Shown: piece by piece, positions 11,500 to 24,409 of the stretch | How the letters are laid out: each line of letters opens with the position of its first letter | Position numbering within the stretch: the stretch's first letter is position 1 | DNA from: Moringa oleifera | Lineage: Eukaryota; Streptophyta; Magnoliopsida; Brassicales; Moringaceae | NCBI GenBank assembly: GCA_021397835.1 | Contig: JAJFZO010000724.1 | Location: forward strand, 1,463,001-1,527,000 | Length of the DNA stretch: 64,000 bases | Direction: 5' to 3' | Notes under the pieces: generated by a model | The model's database searches: none | What the model saw: the letters and a program-made list of their open reading frames with translations, nothing else | What the model was told of the DNA's origin: nothing | Program-made: the position numbers and the translations under genes

Positions 11500-13140
11500 A
11501 TCATTTGATTCATTTATGACTTAGTACAATCTAAAAGAGCTACCAACAGAAAATAATCAATAATCTGAAGACTCTAGAAAAAATACATGATAACATAAAT
11601 AAAAATATTTTCACTTACATGGGCATGAGTTAATCCAATTTTAGTGACAATTATGATTTAAAAGATCAAGAACATTATGTGCAAAAATATGAGGCTCAAC
11701 AACCACTAATATCTAGTGATGCTTACATTATCAAAAGTAAATGTCAAAAATATAATGAATAAAACCATCAATAATTTCAAATAGTATTAAGATTTATCTC
11801 AAGTTATAAGAAAATATTACTATTACTACTCCTCTATCACATGAATCTATCATTCTATTAGCAAAGTGACAGACTTTAGTGTTTATACTTATAGACATCC
11901 TACTTGACAATGTCAATAAATCAATAAACATAAAATACTTTTCAAGTCAAGTGTAACTAAATCTATATAAAATTTACTAAAATAATAAAAAGAGTAAAAA
12001 AAGTATAAATATGATGTAGCCACATAATAATAAGCTAATGAAATTTAAAAGACATACATATATAATTTAAGCATGAAAATGGTGACACTTAATTCCTTCA
12101 TGTGATAAAATTAGATGATATTTTTTCAAGTCACAAATACATGTCCCTCAGAAGCAAAGACTTTCGTGTAAGGTATATGTATTGCTTCATCAATTGACAT
12201 CATTTTATTCACATAATTATATATCTTTCGTAATCTTTTCGGTAGTCTAATAAAATATACATGTTGCATTGATTGCGATTTTGTCAATGTTGGTATCCTC
12301 TTAACTAGCAACTTGTCTTATTGCTTTTTAATTGATGGTTGAAAAACAAGTTAATTAGCACCAACAAGTTGACATTACAAAATACATTTTGCAAAAACAT
12401 TACCTCATGTACACCAACAATAACTCAATCTCACAACCAAACAATAACTGAATGATTGCAAAAAAAAAAAAGAGCAGTCAATCCACCATCAGGGTTCAAA
12501 CGAGGCAATTATGCATCACCATGAATAGTTACATCCACCATCACCCTAACTAAACTCAAAAATAATGGACACCTATGGATCATCTTATTAGGAGTAAGAT
12601 CCATAAAGATAACCACGCTTGTTATTATGTAGTCTGATCACTAAATGAATGTCTCACATGGCTCACACTGATCCTAAAAAATATAAGTTATGTTCTTAAT
12701 ACTATTAACATTATATTTACTGTGAATACCATATAATATACTTTGTTTTCATATGGTGTAGTTACTGGCGGTGTAACTCATATAGGTAACTGAGATGTTG
12801 GATATTCTTCTTCCTTTAGTAATCTAGTTATATTGTTGCTAGCTTTACTTAAATGAAATTATATTGTAGATTTTTCTAGCTGGCCATCAAATTTGTTAGC
12901 TATAGTGTTTGTCAAATCATCTTTTTACTCTGTAAACTACCTCATCATCTCTACTAACTACTGCTGATCCAATTGCATACCTTAAAGGAAACTCAACTTT
13001 TTGGCCTCTTCAAAAAAAATATGTGATAGTCACCTTGAATCTTTTACCTTTGGCACATTCGAGATCCTCAAGTGTATGAAGAGTTTTTGTGAGCACATCA
13101 TATGGACTAAAGGGTGTAAATCTACCTTGTGTGCTATGCA
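11500..13140 (-). pseudogene. CACTA second-protein remnant (DUF8039/protease-like region, tentative)
   Basis: Left of the transposase, the minus strand carries broken peptide stretches. One around 13020-13130 reads DVLTKTLHTLEDLECAKGKR..., and one at 12126-12311 includes PTLTKSQSMQHVYFIRLPKR.... Their order and wording resemble the accessory reading frame of large plant CACTA elements that leads into a Ulp1-like protease region. No catalytic triad was recognised. The assignment is by recalled resemblance only. It is riddled with stops. Confidence 0.4.
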
Positions 13141-13476
13141 TCATCAACTTATCCTATAATATTATGATAAAATTAATCAATTAATATGAAACTTCTTACT
13201 AGAAAAAAAATAAAGAAAAGTTAAACTATATTTTCAATTCTCTTCCCACACACTCGGCTCACATCTTTTATACAATGTCCCCTTTTATTTTATCGCGAAG
13301 CCTTCCACTGTATGACACGACCAAGCTGTTCATGCTACCTAATGCTTATTTTTTTTATTAAATGAAAAGTGAACATATCTTTTTTTACAATTAAACGAAT
13401 GTACCACCAATCAATAATATGAAAAATGAAAAATAACTTACAAGTTAATTCTTTAACCCTACAAACCCCTTTCCAG

Positions 13477-13498
13477 TTAGACAATGGCCATACACATT

Positions 13499-13535
<37 letters not shown>

Positions 13536-14111
13536 CTCTTTTACTATCAGACAAAGACACATCAACATTTGAAGAAAATTATATAAACAAAAATATTACT
13601 AACTATAAATTTATACTTGAAACTCTTCTGTCAAATAAGAGTTTACAAAGTCCTACCATGCCTTAAGATCTGTGATACTCTTATAATCTTCTGGTGAAAA
13701 TGTCAAAAATTTCAAAGCATCCACATAAGGGAATATGTGCTTTGAAAAATTGAAATACGACTCCTTGTACTCTCATCAATGTCATACATGTCCTACAAAG
13801 CATTATGAAAAAATACATTGGTACAAATCAATTAACTAACAATAATCTAATTGAAAAGCAGTATATTGTATTTTATTTATATACCAAGATTGTCTTTCAA
13901 ATCTTATTCTTCATTTTACTAATTACTAAGTGCTAGTTCTCAATATTATTTGATGTTTCAATGAATAACGAATTACAAAATTTATCTTAAATATGATTGA
14001 ACTTCATTTGTATTCATCAAAACATACAAATATGCATAATAAATGTGACCATTATCAACTTTCTCAATACTTTCACTAGTGAGAGCTTTCCCTTTCTGAG
14101 TTGAGTGATCA
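13477..14111 (-). repeat. Internal tandem duplication in CACTA transposase, copy A
   Basis: About 635 bp, directly repeated at 14112-14783. Shared landmarks in the same order include ACTAACTATAAATTTATACTTGAA, TATCAATTAACAATAATCTAATTGAAAAG-like text, and a C-terminal coding block ending near 14105. A run of TA dinucleotides (13501-13531) in copy A is replaced by a T-rich run in copy B. Confidence 0.85.
13501..13531. repeat. (TA)n microsatellite
   Basis: About 31 bp of alternating T and A inside copy A of the CACTA duplication. Confidence 0.9.
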
Positions 14112-14783
14112 AATAGACAATTGTCGTACACATTCTTTTTTTTTTCTTTCATTATTTATTTTATTTTTTGTAAGACAAATACACATCAACATTTGAAAAA
14201 AAAAATTATACAAACAAAAACATTACTAACTATAAATTTATACTTGAAACACTTATATCAAATAAGAATTCACAAAGTCTTACCATACCTTGAGATCTAT
14301 GACACTCTTATATTATTTAGGTAAAAATCTAAAAAATTTTAAGTCATCCAAACGAAGGAATATATGCTTCGATGTAAGATTGGTCTTGAAGTTTTTTTCG
14401 TTTGTTTGTAGCAGACTGAAGTATGTACCTCATCATGTTCTCATTAATGTCATAAATCTCCTGTAAAGTATTATGAAAAAATGCATTAGTACAAATCAAT
14501 TAATTAACAATAATCTAATTGAAAAGTAATACATTGTATTTTTTTTGATACCAAGGCTATCTCTCAAATTTTATTCTTTATTTCACTAGTTACTAAATGC
14601 CAATTCTCAATATTATTTTGATGTTTCAATGAATAATTAGTTTTAAAATTTATCGTATATATGGTTAAACTTCACTTGTATTCATCAAGACACACAAATA
14701 TGCTTAATAAAAATGACCATTATCAACCTTCTCAATACTTTCACTAGTGAGAACTTTCCCATTTTAAGTTCAGTGATCAAATA
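14112..14783 (-). repeat. Internal tandem duplication in CACTA transposase, copy B
   Basis: Second copy of the 13477-14111 unit. It has small insertions, including extra sequence around 14365-14450, and many substitutions. Copy B's end (AGTGATCAAATA...) matches the A/B junction, which sets the period near 636 bp. Confidence 0.85.
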
Positions 14784-17159
14784 CATTCTTCCATAGAGGA
14801 ATCCTAATGACACTTATAACAAATAAATAATCCACGTAGAATTCTAATGCCTCCTTTACAATTTATGACTCAACAATACTACTCTTAATTCTATTACGAT
14901 TTTGAATATAACCTTTCAATACTTTCATATATCTTTCAAACTGATACATTCATCATAAGTGTACGAGAACACATAATTTTACTTCTCTGATAAGATAAAC
15001 AATATGATGGACTATAATATCAAAAAAGTTGGGAGAAAAGTACTTCTCTAGCAAATAAAATGTTGTCACAAGTTTGTTTTGGGTTTCATCCAACTTTGAC
15101 ACATCCACCATCTTTTAACATAACAAATTGAAAAACATACAAAGTCTAATGAGAGCATATTTAATATGTTTGGGTAACACTCCTCATAGGGTAATAAGTA
15201 AAAGTTGTTGTATTAGGATGTGACAATCATGCGATTTTAACCCATATAGTTTCAAATCTTATCGTGGATACTAGATTTCTAATGTTCAGAAAATACCCGT
15301 CTGGCACTTTAATCTCACTCAAAACTTCACAAAAAAAAATTTTCATCCATAGACAAAGTATAGCATGCAGGTGATAGAAATGTACGATTATTACAACTTG
15401 TAATTCCAATTTAGACCTAATCCCATGTCTTTCAAATCCATTTTAGCTACAGATTATCTCTAGATTTTCTAAGGATATTAAACAATGTTCCAAGAAGACT
15501 ATCATAAACTTTCATTTTGATGTGCATAACATCCAAACTTGTCTTATATGCATGGACTTCTTCTAGTATGGTAAGTCAAAGAAAATCAACATTTTCTTCC
15601 AACATTGTGCAACGTCTTCTTTATTCACGATACTTCGTTTCTTCAACTTTCTCATGAATTTGCTAAATTTTGAACTCTGTTAAAGACTTTTTAATTGCTT
15701 AATGGTTGATAAGTTATTTTGACTTCTTGTTCACTATTGAATGCTTTTTTATGTTTGCGATAAGGATGATGTCATGGTAAGAATCTTTTATGTCCAACAT
15801 ATGATATCGTCTTACTATGTTTTAAGAGACTAAGATTAGTGTCCTCGGCTTAGATAAAACACTTTAACAGAATAACTAAATAAATTATCATATTTAGAGA
15901 AATCATTAATTGTCCATAACAAAACATTTTCAAAGGCGAATGACGTATTGCAGTACGCATCATATACTTCTACATTCGTGTCCCATAATATTTTCAAGTC
16001 TACTAGAAGTGGAGCCAACTAAACACAAATATTGTTACCAGATTGTCTAGGACCTAATATTAATAACGTTAACATTATGAACTTTCTTTTTATTGTTAAC
16101 AATAATGATAATTATTGTTCACCATAATCACCAGCCAATAATTATATCAACTACTTAATGTACTATATGAATTTATCTCATCAACTAACATAACAAGCCT
16201 CAAGTTTCTTGGCTCTAAAGCAAACTCTAGCCACATGTAATCAACCAATTTTCATGATGGTATATTCGATGAGTCATTAACCAACCATTGATTTCTCTTT
16301 AATTTGAATGCCATGTAAGGTGTTTTGCTGTTTCAGAATTTTTGAACATTCTTTTAAGCCTTGGTATTAGTAAAAAATACCATAATACTTTAGTAGGCAT
16401 ATCAGTCTTTATTTTGTTATTATTCTTCATTACTTTCCATATTAAAAGTCCACAAATTGGAACTAGATGTCATCTTGAAATTCCTTCTGATATAATATAC
16501 AACCATTTGAATAGGTATGAATCTTTTTATATATTCTATACATAATTTATTCAATGTTTTCTTGGCATCATACATGAATGTAGGCATTTCATTACTATCA
16601 AGTAATATTTCAGCAATCAAATTTAAAAGATCATGGAAGTTTTAATCGAAACAACCATATTTCGCTTTCAAATTGTATAATTTAATTAGAGCAGATAATT
16701 TAGTGAACTTCACTAATCCATGATACAAAGGTTTCTCAATATCACCAAATAATCTATGAAAGTGATTAAGACTATTATCATACTTTGCAAATGCCTCTTG
16801 TGCCATTTCTATAATGTTATCAACTTATTCGATGTGTCCTACCTTCGTAACAATGCTGGCATTCCTACTAAGAAAAGACCCAATAATACAAGTTTTCTCA
16901 TACATATCTAATTTTGATAGCTACAATCAACTCTATATACATATAAATGATTCTATATCTCAAGTGGAGTATGATACTTTATATTAACTCATTTAATATA
17001 TAAACACCAAACTAATTCAATATTATCACTATTTTAAATAACATAATCCAAAAAGTTATTCACTCTTACATAATATACCTTTGACCTTCTATCAATGAAC
17101 ATGTAAATTTTATCCATTCTGAGGTTTAAACTCTTAATTAGATAATTATGTACAAACAT

Positions 17160-18080
17160 ATAAGTAAAATCTAATGAATTAATTGTCATTGTAATTAATT
17201 TTATAATTAACAAATTAGCATGCAATTGATTAATTATTTGAATAACACATTAATAACATCTAAATAACATATGATTAGTTAATATCTAATTAAATAAATA
17301 ATATATGACTAACATCTAGCTCATTAATTAATTAAAATCTAATTTAAAATTTAAAGAATTAATTAAAATATAATTAGCTAGTATCCGATTAATTAATTAT
17401 CTAATTAATAAGTTGTCTAATTAAATAATAACATATAATTAACAAATAAATAATTAATTAAAATCTAAGTAAATTTATAATTAATTAATTAATATTTCAT
17501 CAATTAATTAACATCTAATTAATTACTTTACAAGCATCTAACTAGCTAGTGCATTAGTTAAAATTTAAGTAACATCTAATTAATTAATCATACAATAAAA
17601 ACTAACATAAAGTTAATTTATCAAGCCTACCAATTTAACAAATTAACATTTACTTATTAATTATTTAGTTAATATCTGAGCTCACATTAATTAATTAAAT
17701 GATAATTAATTAATTAATAACACTCAAAAGATATCACATTAACATAAAATTATGTAATAACTAATTAAATAATTATCTAATTAAAATTTAAATATTTATT
17801 TATCTAATTAACAAAATATCCAGTTAAATAAAAAACATATAACTACCAACTAATTTGTTAATTAAAATGTCATATTAACATCTAAATTAATTGAGTAATA
17901 TCTACTAAACACTAAATAACCATCTCATTAATTACTTAATAAACAACTAAATAAAATCTAATTAATTACTTTATAAACATCTAAATATAATACATCTAAT
18001 TACTTAATAAACATGTAATTAATTAATTATCTATTTAAGATCTAATAAATATTTAATTAAGTTAATAACAAAATTAATAT
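17160..18080. repeat. Degenerate TTAATTAA/ATCTAATTAA-rich region
   Basis: About 900 bp is built largely from short variants of ATTAATTA and ACATCTAATTAA, with almost no G or C. It lies between the first recognisable transposase exon and the right subterminal region of the CACTA element, so it may be an intron or subterminal repeat array of that element. Units are too irregular to give a clean period. Confidence 0.6.
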
Positions 18081-18419
18081 AAATTCATCAAAATACACGA
18101 AATCTTACCTAACATATTTATTCAAACTTAAATTCATCAAAATAGAAATTGATCTAAGAACTAACTTCTGCTTAATTCATCAATTAACTTATCAAATATA
18201 AAATTATCAAAATACAAATTCACCAATATATACCCATTTATACTTAATATACTCATTAAAATATACTTACAAAAAAAACTCAAATTTCACCGATAAAAAT
18301 TTGTCAAACACACCTAATCCAGAAAATCTCAAAATAATATATATTTCTTAATTTATTTTTTAAACTAAAATCAAATTAAATAAAAATAGTGAGAAAAAAA
18401 CTTGCATAGAAAAATTCTG

Positions 18420-18640
18420 AACCTACCTAAACACTTAAATGCTTGAATGACGAGGATGAAAAGAAAATAGATAAATGGAGGGGAAAGGCATAGCTACTCT
18501 TCGTGGAGATTGAGACAAATGAAAGAGAAGTGAGGAGGGGAAAAGCATGGCAACAAGGAGGGAAGAGAGCCGATTGTTACTTTCTTGAAGAGGACGGGGG
18601 AAGTGTGCTACTCTTTGTTAAGGCCATAGGCCTTTAAAGT
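18420..18640 (-). promoter_or_regulatory. Probable 5' leader of the CACTA transposase transcript
   Basis: This is a GA-rich patch (CT-rich on the minus strand) in an otherwise AT-rich region, near the right end of the element and upstream of the transposase. On the minus strand it ends in TTTAG/GTAGGT, a plausible donor site, so it could be a noncoding first exon. This is inference from position and composition. Confidence 0.35.
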
Positions 18641-18836
18641 CAATTTCTTCTTAAATGATGTCAAAGGCTTTTACATGGGGCTTTCAACGTTAATTTTGCA
18701 GAACTAACATTAAAACTCCTTATTTTTATCATTTTTAATATTAATTTTTTTAAAATTGACATTAAAATGTCAATATATTTTTAATGATAGTTTTTTCAAA
18801 AATTATCACTGATTTAGTATCAATTATGTAGTAATA

Positions 18837-19754
18837 AAAATATAAGATAATTTTTATTCGAGCTCCTCCAAACTTTGAAGGTTAGGACTATAATATTTTC
18901 CTACTTGTTTCTTATCTTCGTATGGATACATAACCATTAGGAGTTTGACATGTATACCTATAATTTGAAACTCTATTTCTTTATCAAGCAAAAATTATAT
19001 CACATAAAAAGTGAAACCACAGTAATTTTTAGCAATACAAGCACATCAACAATGGCATAAAATAAATATTTTAAAGAATCTCTGTAATTTTATTACTAGT
19101 TATGATGTGAGTTGATTATTTTTTTGGGTCAAAATTCATTATTTAAAACATGCACATCACTTTTCATAATGCTAAAATCCAATCAAATTGTAAAGAAATT
19201 TGAGAGAAGATATAATAAAATATGTTTTTTTCTTACTAAATCTTTATAAAAAAAGAAAAAAATGAAATAAATTTTTCTATATCTTAACAGGCAAGGAAAA
19301 GAAATGTTTTGAGTGACAGTAGGATACATACCATCAAACCATATTGTTAAAAATAAATAAATTTTAAATTTAAAAAAATAAAATAATTTGTACAATAAAA
19401 ATGAGACGATAAGTTTTTTATAATAAAAAATTTAAAATCATCTAACTTAATAATATAAAAGACACTTTTATGGTAAGAAAATTTTTTAAAACCATTTTGG
19501 TTCCATTACCTCCTTATTTTATACTGATGCCTATAAAAATTTTCTGACAGAAAAATTTTAGGAGGCCGCAAGGGTGGGTATCAAATTTTGGGCCTTTATT
19601 GGCGCCCACCAGACCTACTAAATTGCCACAGCAGTTCCTTAATTAGCCACGGGTACTGTAGTTCCTACGCTCGGCCTACCCGTAAATCTTGCCGCTAAGA
19701 AATTGCACGAGGACTCCGTGGCGGACTCAATTTCTCAGAGAGTGAGGGAGACAG
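18837..19754 (+). promoter_or_regulatory. Upstream region of the 158-residue CPRC protein gene
   Basis: No gene. AT-rich up to about 19560, then markedly richer in G/C to the ATG at 19755. TATAAAAA at 19532-19539 is a possible TATA box about 220 bp before the start codon. The GA-rich stretch just before the ATG looks like 5' UTR. The transcription start is not known. Confidence 0.4.
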
Positions 19755-22700
19755 ATGGGGACAAGAGAGGTGTACGAGGAGAAGCTAAGAAGCGGAAATC
19801 TGTACCACGACCCCACCATGAATCCTGGCCTAGGCTCCCCTCGCTGCCCGCGCTGTCTCTCTCTCTTAAACCCTAATTCTGTCTGTATTTTCTCTCTCGC
19901 TCTCTCCTTCTTTCTGTGTATTTGTGTATGTCACATGCATCATGCATATTTAGTGTTTAATTTTTCGATTTCTCACTTTGGGTTGTTTATGTTTAAATTG
20001 TAGGACAAGGCTGAATGGACCATCACATCCGTTTTACATGACGCCACTGCTGTGGTCAGTTCTCCTCTTGCGCCGTTATCTATGATTATGAATATTATAT
20101 ATTGGATACATAGTTTAAAAGTTACAACTTTGTTTTGCTTTGTTAATCTCAATCGATTAGATTTGATTCTTCAATTCTCCTGGAATATATATTTGTTTCT
20201 GTTTGGTTGATGAGAAAACCTTAAAAAGAAAAAATGTATGTATTTATAACATCTTCTGTTTCTGAGGATTCCTACTGTCAAGGAGGCAGTTTCTCAAGGT
20301 AAGTTCAATTCAGTTTTGATGCTGAGGCCCCCATGAATACCTTGCCTGCATTTCTTTTCTTTTCTTTTTCCTTTCTCAGTAGTTTCTTATACCTGTGTAG
20401 CAATTCATATTTGATTGACTCTTAGGAAGGCTCTTGTTGAATCTTAATTATTGGGGTTTAAATCTTATTTAGTAGCATTACAATTGTTTATATTTACATG
20501 TATTATGGCATTATAGGACTTTGATTTATTTGTAGGGTATGAAAGGGACTTATATAATACAAATTCTCCGATTGAGACCTAAAAATAATTTGCATCAATT
20601 AAAGATATATATTTATTATTTTCTTAATTTGAGATTTTCGTCTCGTAGAGTCTATTGATTGTTAATGTTTTTGGTGTTTAGGGTATCAAAAGGACAAGTT
20701 TATGGAGACGAATTAAATAAGGAAGAAAGGAAAAATATATATATATGTGATTGTTGAATGTAGGCATGTAATTGTTATTTTTACACATCAAAACCACAAA
20801 CGTTAAAATTGACGGAATTTATTGGATGCAAGTCACATATTGAGAAAATGAATAAATGTTTATCTTTAATTGGTTTTTTTTTAAGGTCAATTCAAGATTT
20901 GTACAAAATGTAAGTCCCTTTGCTGTTATTAATCCATATTTTTATTATTAAATTTATTTTTGATTTTGAACCAAGTAGAATCTATGTCTGTAATGGCTAT
21001 GACAGATGCACATTTTTCAAATTATTGTTACTTGTTAATGTGGCCCATTCATGGTGAAAATCTGACTGCCAGGGCTATCAACACCAAAGCAAATTTGGAA
21101 TTTGGTACTTCCGTATCTGTTCATACTTCTACGATTGAATATGAAGTTTTGTTGATCAAACCTGCCAAATTAATATGAACTGAGGAAAAACCTTCATAGT
21201 GTGTTTGGTTGAGAAAATCTTGTCATGCATTTCTTTTTTTTTTTTTTTGGGTGATTGCAATGATAAAAATCCTAAAATCCACGTAGTAGCTTAAACCAAT
21301 CTTCCTGGTTCAAGTTCTGCATGTTTAAGCATCTTTCTTCATTCTTTTTGTTTCTCTTTTCTAAACCTCTTTATTCACTGCAACTACAAAAGGTAAAACG
21401 GGCCTGTCTTGGCCTCAGCCCATTAAAGTATGTAGCCAAAAGAATAATACGCACTACAGTCACAACCAATGGTGGAGCAGTAATAGCAGTCCAGAATCAT
21501 GGCGTTGACTTAATACAATAGAAAGCAATAAGTGCGCTATGTTCATCACCTCAATCACAAAAGCAACCTATATCCATTTGACCAATTCAATGGACTCAAT
21601 AACCGTTGCTTAGTACTATTCTATGGCAGCAAGATCTCCTAAGTAAATCTCAACTTCTTTTTTTCAAATCTTTCATTCTTTATTCCATTTAACATTCTTT
21701 TCTTTTTCACCTCTTGAAGTCTTAGCAAAACCAAGATCATCTGAGCATCCCGTTCCAGTTCTTGGTACATTCACCAAGACACAAGTCTATTTGTCCAACT
21801 TGACTATTAAATTTAGGTCTTATATGAATTAGAGAAAAATAAATGAATTAGACAGAGTAACCTAAACTGCATCACGTTTCTTGATGATACCAAAGAGCTA
21901 CTCTTTCTGCGTTTGTTTACAATTTTGAGATCAGGTTAGTTTGCATTTTTGTTTTTTTATTCTTATGATTTGTTTTGTATTTTGGTGTCTCTCTATTGCA
22001 CCTATTTCAAGGGAGAATATTTTATTATTAACAGTTAGAGATTACGACAGTAGATTTTGAAGTTAAATTCTTATCTCAAAATGTTATGATCAAAACAAGA
22101 AATTCAACTTTGATGAAGTTTGAAAGAAGGGGGTTTTAATTCAAAATTCTTAAAGTATTTAATCCATATACCCTGTTACCAAAACAGCTAACGTACATGG
22201 GAGATTGATATCTAATTTTGAAGGTTGATTGTAACTTGGTTGTTGCTATTCATTTATATTGAGTAGTGCCTTTAGCTCATTAGTTTCCGAATTCGGCAGA
22301 TTTAATTTTATTATTTTTCTTATCGGTTCCTTTTGTGCTTTCTAATTTTGAGCTTTGTTGTTATGTAGGCTGGCTCCGGTATCGGTGGAATGCTTAGTGC
22401 AGTTCATGGTTTCAATACAGGTATGATAAGATACTTTGCTTTTGTATATTATGTGCTCAGATAAAAGTATTTGTTAGCAACTTTTATCTCAGGTATCCCA
22501 TATCTTCAAAATCGCCTTAAAGGACCAAAATGGCTCCCATTTGTAACTGGGGTACGCCTCTTCTACTCGTGGTTTGGACTTCTAATCTTTTCTTCTGATG
22601 ATGCTTTTCTCTCATTTTTCCATTTGGTATGAACATGAAAGACTTGGAATTTCACTGGCAGCTCTTATCTAACCTTATTTCTTGTTAACAGGTTCCGCTA

Positions 22701-24409
22701 TTGCTTTTGTTTTCAGGTGCAAGTGCTGCAGTTGGAGGTAAGAAATTCCCCTTTTGCACTGGTTCTACAAGTGTGTAACACTGTTTACAGCATGCAGTGT
22801 ATGAATTGGCTTGATCTTGCTTCAACAATTTTTCTTGCACATACTATGGTCTCTCTCATTTGAAAAACCTTTGTGAATTGATTTTCAGCTCTCAATCCTT
22901 ACTTTTGATCCATTATAGTTGCGGCAACGTTTCATACTACAGTAATGAGACTGTGTCTTTTGATTTTATTTGAATTTGAAAGTCTTAAGAAAAGTTCCTC
23001 ACCTTTTTATGAGAAAAGAAGAATGATAAAGAACATAAATTTTAAGGTTTCAGCTGGCATAAGAGGCAAGTTTTCTGTACCAAAAATATGTCTTTTGATG
23101 TTTTTGGATGGATCCATTTCAAAACAAATTCGAGTGTACTTCTCGTCACTATCTCCTTCTCTCTTATAGAGAATGGAAAAGTTGTCTATTCCATAATAAG
23201 AGTATACCAAGAGATATCCATATTTTTCTCTTCATTTATTTTTTTGTTCTAGAAATTTTTATGGTGATGGAATATGCATTAGTTATTCAGTGGCTGATTC
23301 ATTGCTTGGTGTAGCAATTATGGTTTTATAGCTTATCAGGAATATTTTGTCAATATCCATGAGGTGATCAGATTTCCTGTGCCCTTCAGTTTCCTGTAAC
23401 TTTGACTTTTGAAGTTGTGAAGATTTGACTCCGTTGGATCTTGGCTTATGAAAAATAATAGATGGAGCATGCAGTTATGGACTATCTTCAAATCAGAGAA
23501 ATGTGCCATGTAGGACATATCTATAGGCATTTGTCAACATCTTTTGTTCGATTGCAGCCAAATATACAATAGCGCATACTAATATAGGGGGTTTTGGGTA
23601 TTTGCTCTGGTGGCATTGCAAGAATCAATATTTTTCTGATGTGAGCCCTAAACATACAGTTTCTTTACATGGAGGCAAACCCCAGAAAAGGTCTAAATGT
23701 GATTGATGCCGTATGTGTCTGAGATAATGAAAGTCCTGAATTAAAGAACTTCAGATGGATGGAAGGATGCCACAGTGTATTAGGGTGTTCAATGGACTTT
23801 TCAGCAGCTTAATAATGAAACCTTGTTATGAGAGCTCTAGGATAGAAGGCTGCTCAAAAATAAATAAATAAATAAATAAATAAAAGCTCTAGCATAGTGA
23901 TCTAGGGAGATGACTTCCAGAGATTTTGGGCAAAGGACTTAAAGAAGCTTGTGGCTGCCTTCTATCAAATGGAATTGTGGTGGAGTAAAAATTTAGTATT
24001 CAAAGGAAATTCAATGTAACTTTACTTTTTCATTCGCCTAAGTATGAACTTTTCATGGTTCTTAAATCAGCAAAAATGGTATTAGTACTTGTAGCACATG
24101 TATATAGGGGGACATATTTTGGATGGCCCTATGAAAGACACTGGAATGGTGTTCCACACCATTACATGCATTTGAAGTAATGACCAAGAAGTTGTGTCCA
24201 GGCATGTAATTCTCTAAGTTTGGATTCTCACGTAATTAATTTTTCTGTTCACATGTCAATTTGTAGGTTATGCACTACCAAAGTTCACTCAACTCACTGT
24301 GACATCCTATTATGCTGCCTCAAGTGCTTCACATTATGGGATTTCACTGCTTACCCGACATATTGAAGAGATGCACAGTTCTCGGACTCAACAAGAAAGG
24401 TTTAGATGA
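19755..24409 (+). CDS. Conserved plant protein of unknown function, 158 aa, CPRC motif
   Basis: Six exons give one continuous frame: 19755-19880, 20004-20054, 22369-22420, 22493-22551, 22692-22737 and 24267-24409 (477 nt including TGA). All introns have GT...AG ends. The protein starts MGTREVYEEKLRSGNLYHDP, has CPRC at residues 31-34 followed by LSLLNPNS, a glycine-rich stretch at about 60-72, and a hydrophobic segment at about 91-116 (LPFVTGVPLLLLFSGASAAV) that may span a membrane. The C-terminus is hydrophilic (LLTRHIEEMHSSRTQQERFR). I recall very similar plant proteins annotated only as hypothetical, so the gene is credible but its role is not known. Two cysteines in CPRC could bind metal, but a second pair was not seen. 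A telo-box sequence lies at the end of exon 1. Introns 2 (2.3 kb) and 5 (1.5 kb) are long. Confidence 0.88.
19868..19876 (+). promoter_or_regulatory. Telo-box (AAACCCTAA) at the end of exon 1
   Basis: The exact motif lies within the coding part of exon 1, five bases before the donor site. Telo-boxes near the transcription start are known plant cis-elements, but here the bases also encode LNPN, so regulatory use is uncertain. Confidence 0.35.

Larger units (their letters stand above)
13477..16950 (-). pseudogene. CACTA transposase (Tnp2 family with DUF4218), broken
   Basis: Reading leftwards on the minus strand: an N-terminal part near 16660-16960; AKKTLNKLCIEYIK... at about 16540-16590, matching the conserved stretch before the Tnp2 zinc-binding region; the Tnp2 core at 15836-16018 (MAPLLVDLKILWDTNVEVYDAY... 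and LLWTINDFSKY); a segment at 15227-15500 with KIFFCEVLSEIKVPDGYF; a DUF4218-like part near 15000-15130 (SKLDETQNKLVTTFYLLEKY); and a C-terminal exon reading GKALTSESIEKVDNGHIYY near 14030-14100. That last exon is present twice because of an internal duplication. Stops and frameshifts disable it. An active enzyme of this family would cut and paste the element. Confidence 0.85.
10790..18833 (-). mobile_element. CACTA (En/Spm-type) DNA transposon, decayed, about 8 kb
   Basis: The left end reads CACTACTATGAATAAAG from 10790. The right end reads ...ATTATGTAGTA to 18833, the expected inverse with the last G changed to A. Flanking trinucleotides are ATT (10787-10789) and ATA (18834-18836), close to the 3-bp duplication CACTA elements make. 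Subterminal DNA at both ends carries related TTTAATGATAG motifs. The minus strand encodes remnants of a Tnp2-type transposase with a DUF4218-like region and, further left, a second protein segment of the kind seen in plant CACTA elements. The transposase identity is strong; exact ends are good but inferred by eye. Confidence 0.82.

Noticed and set aside
11160..12300. Functional Ulp1 protease gene captured by the CACTA element
   Set aside because: Only faint resemblance to the region preceding the protease. No His-Asp-Cys triad was seen and stops are frequent.
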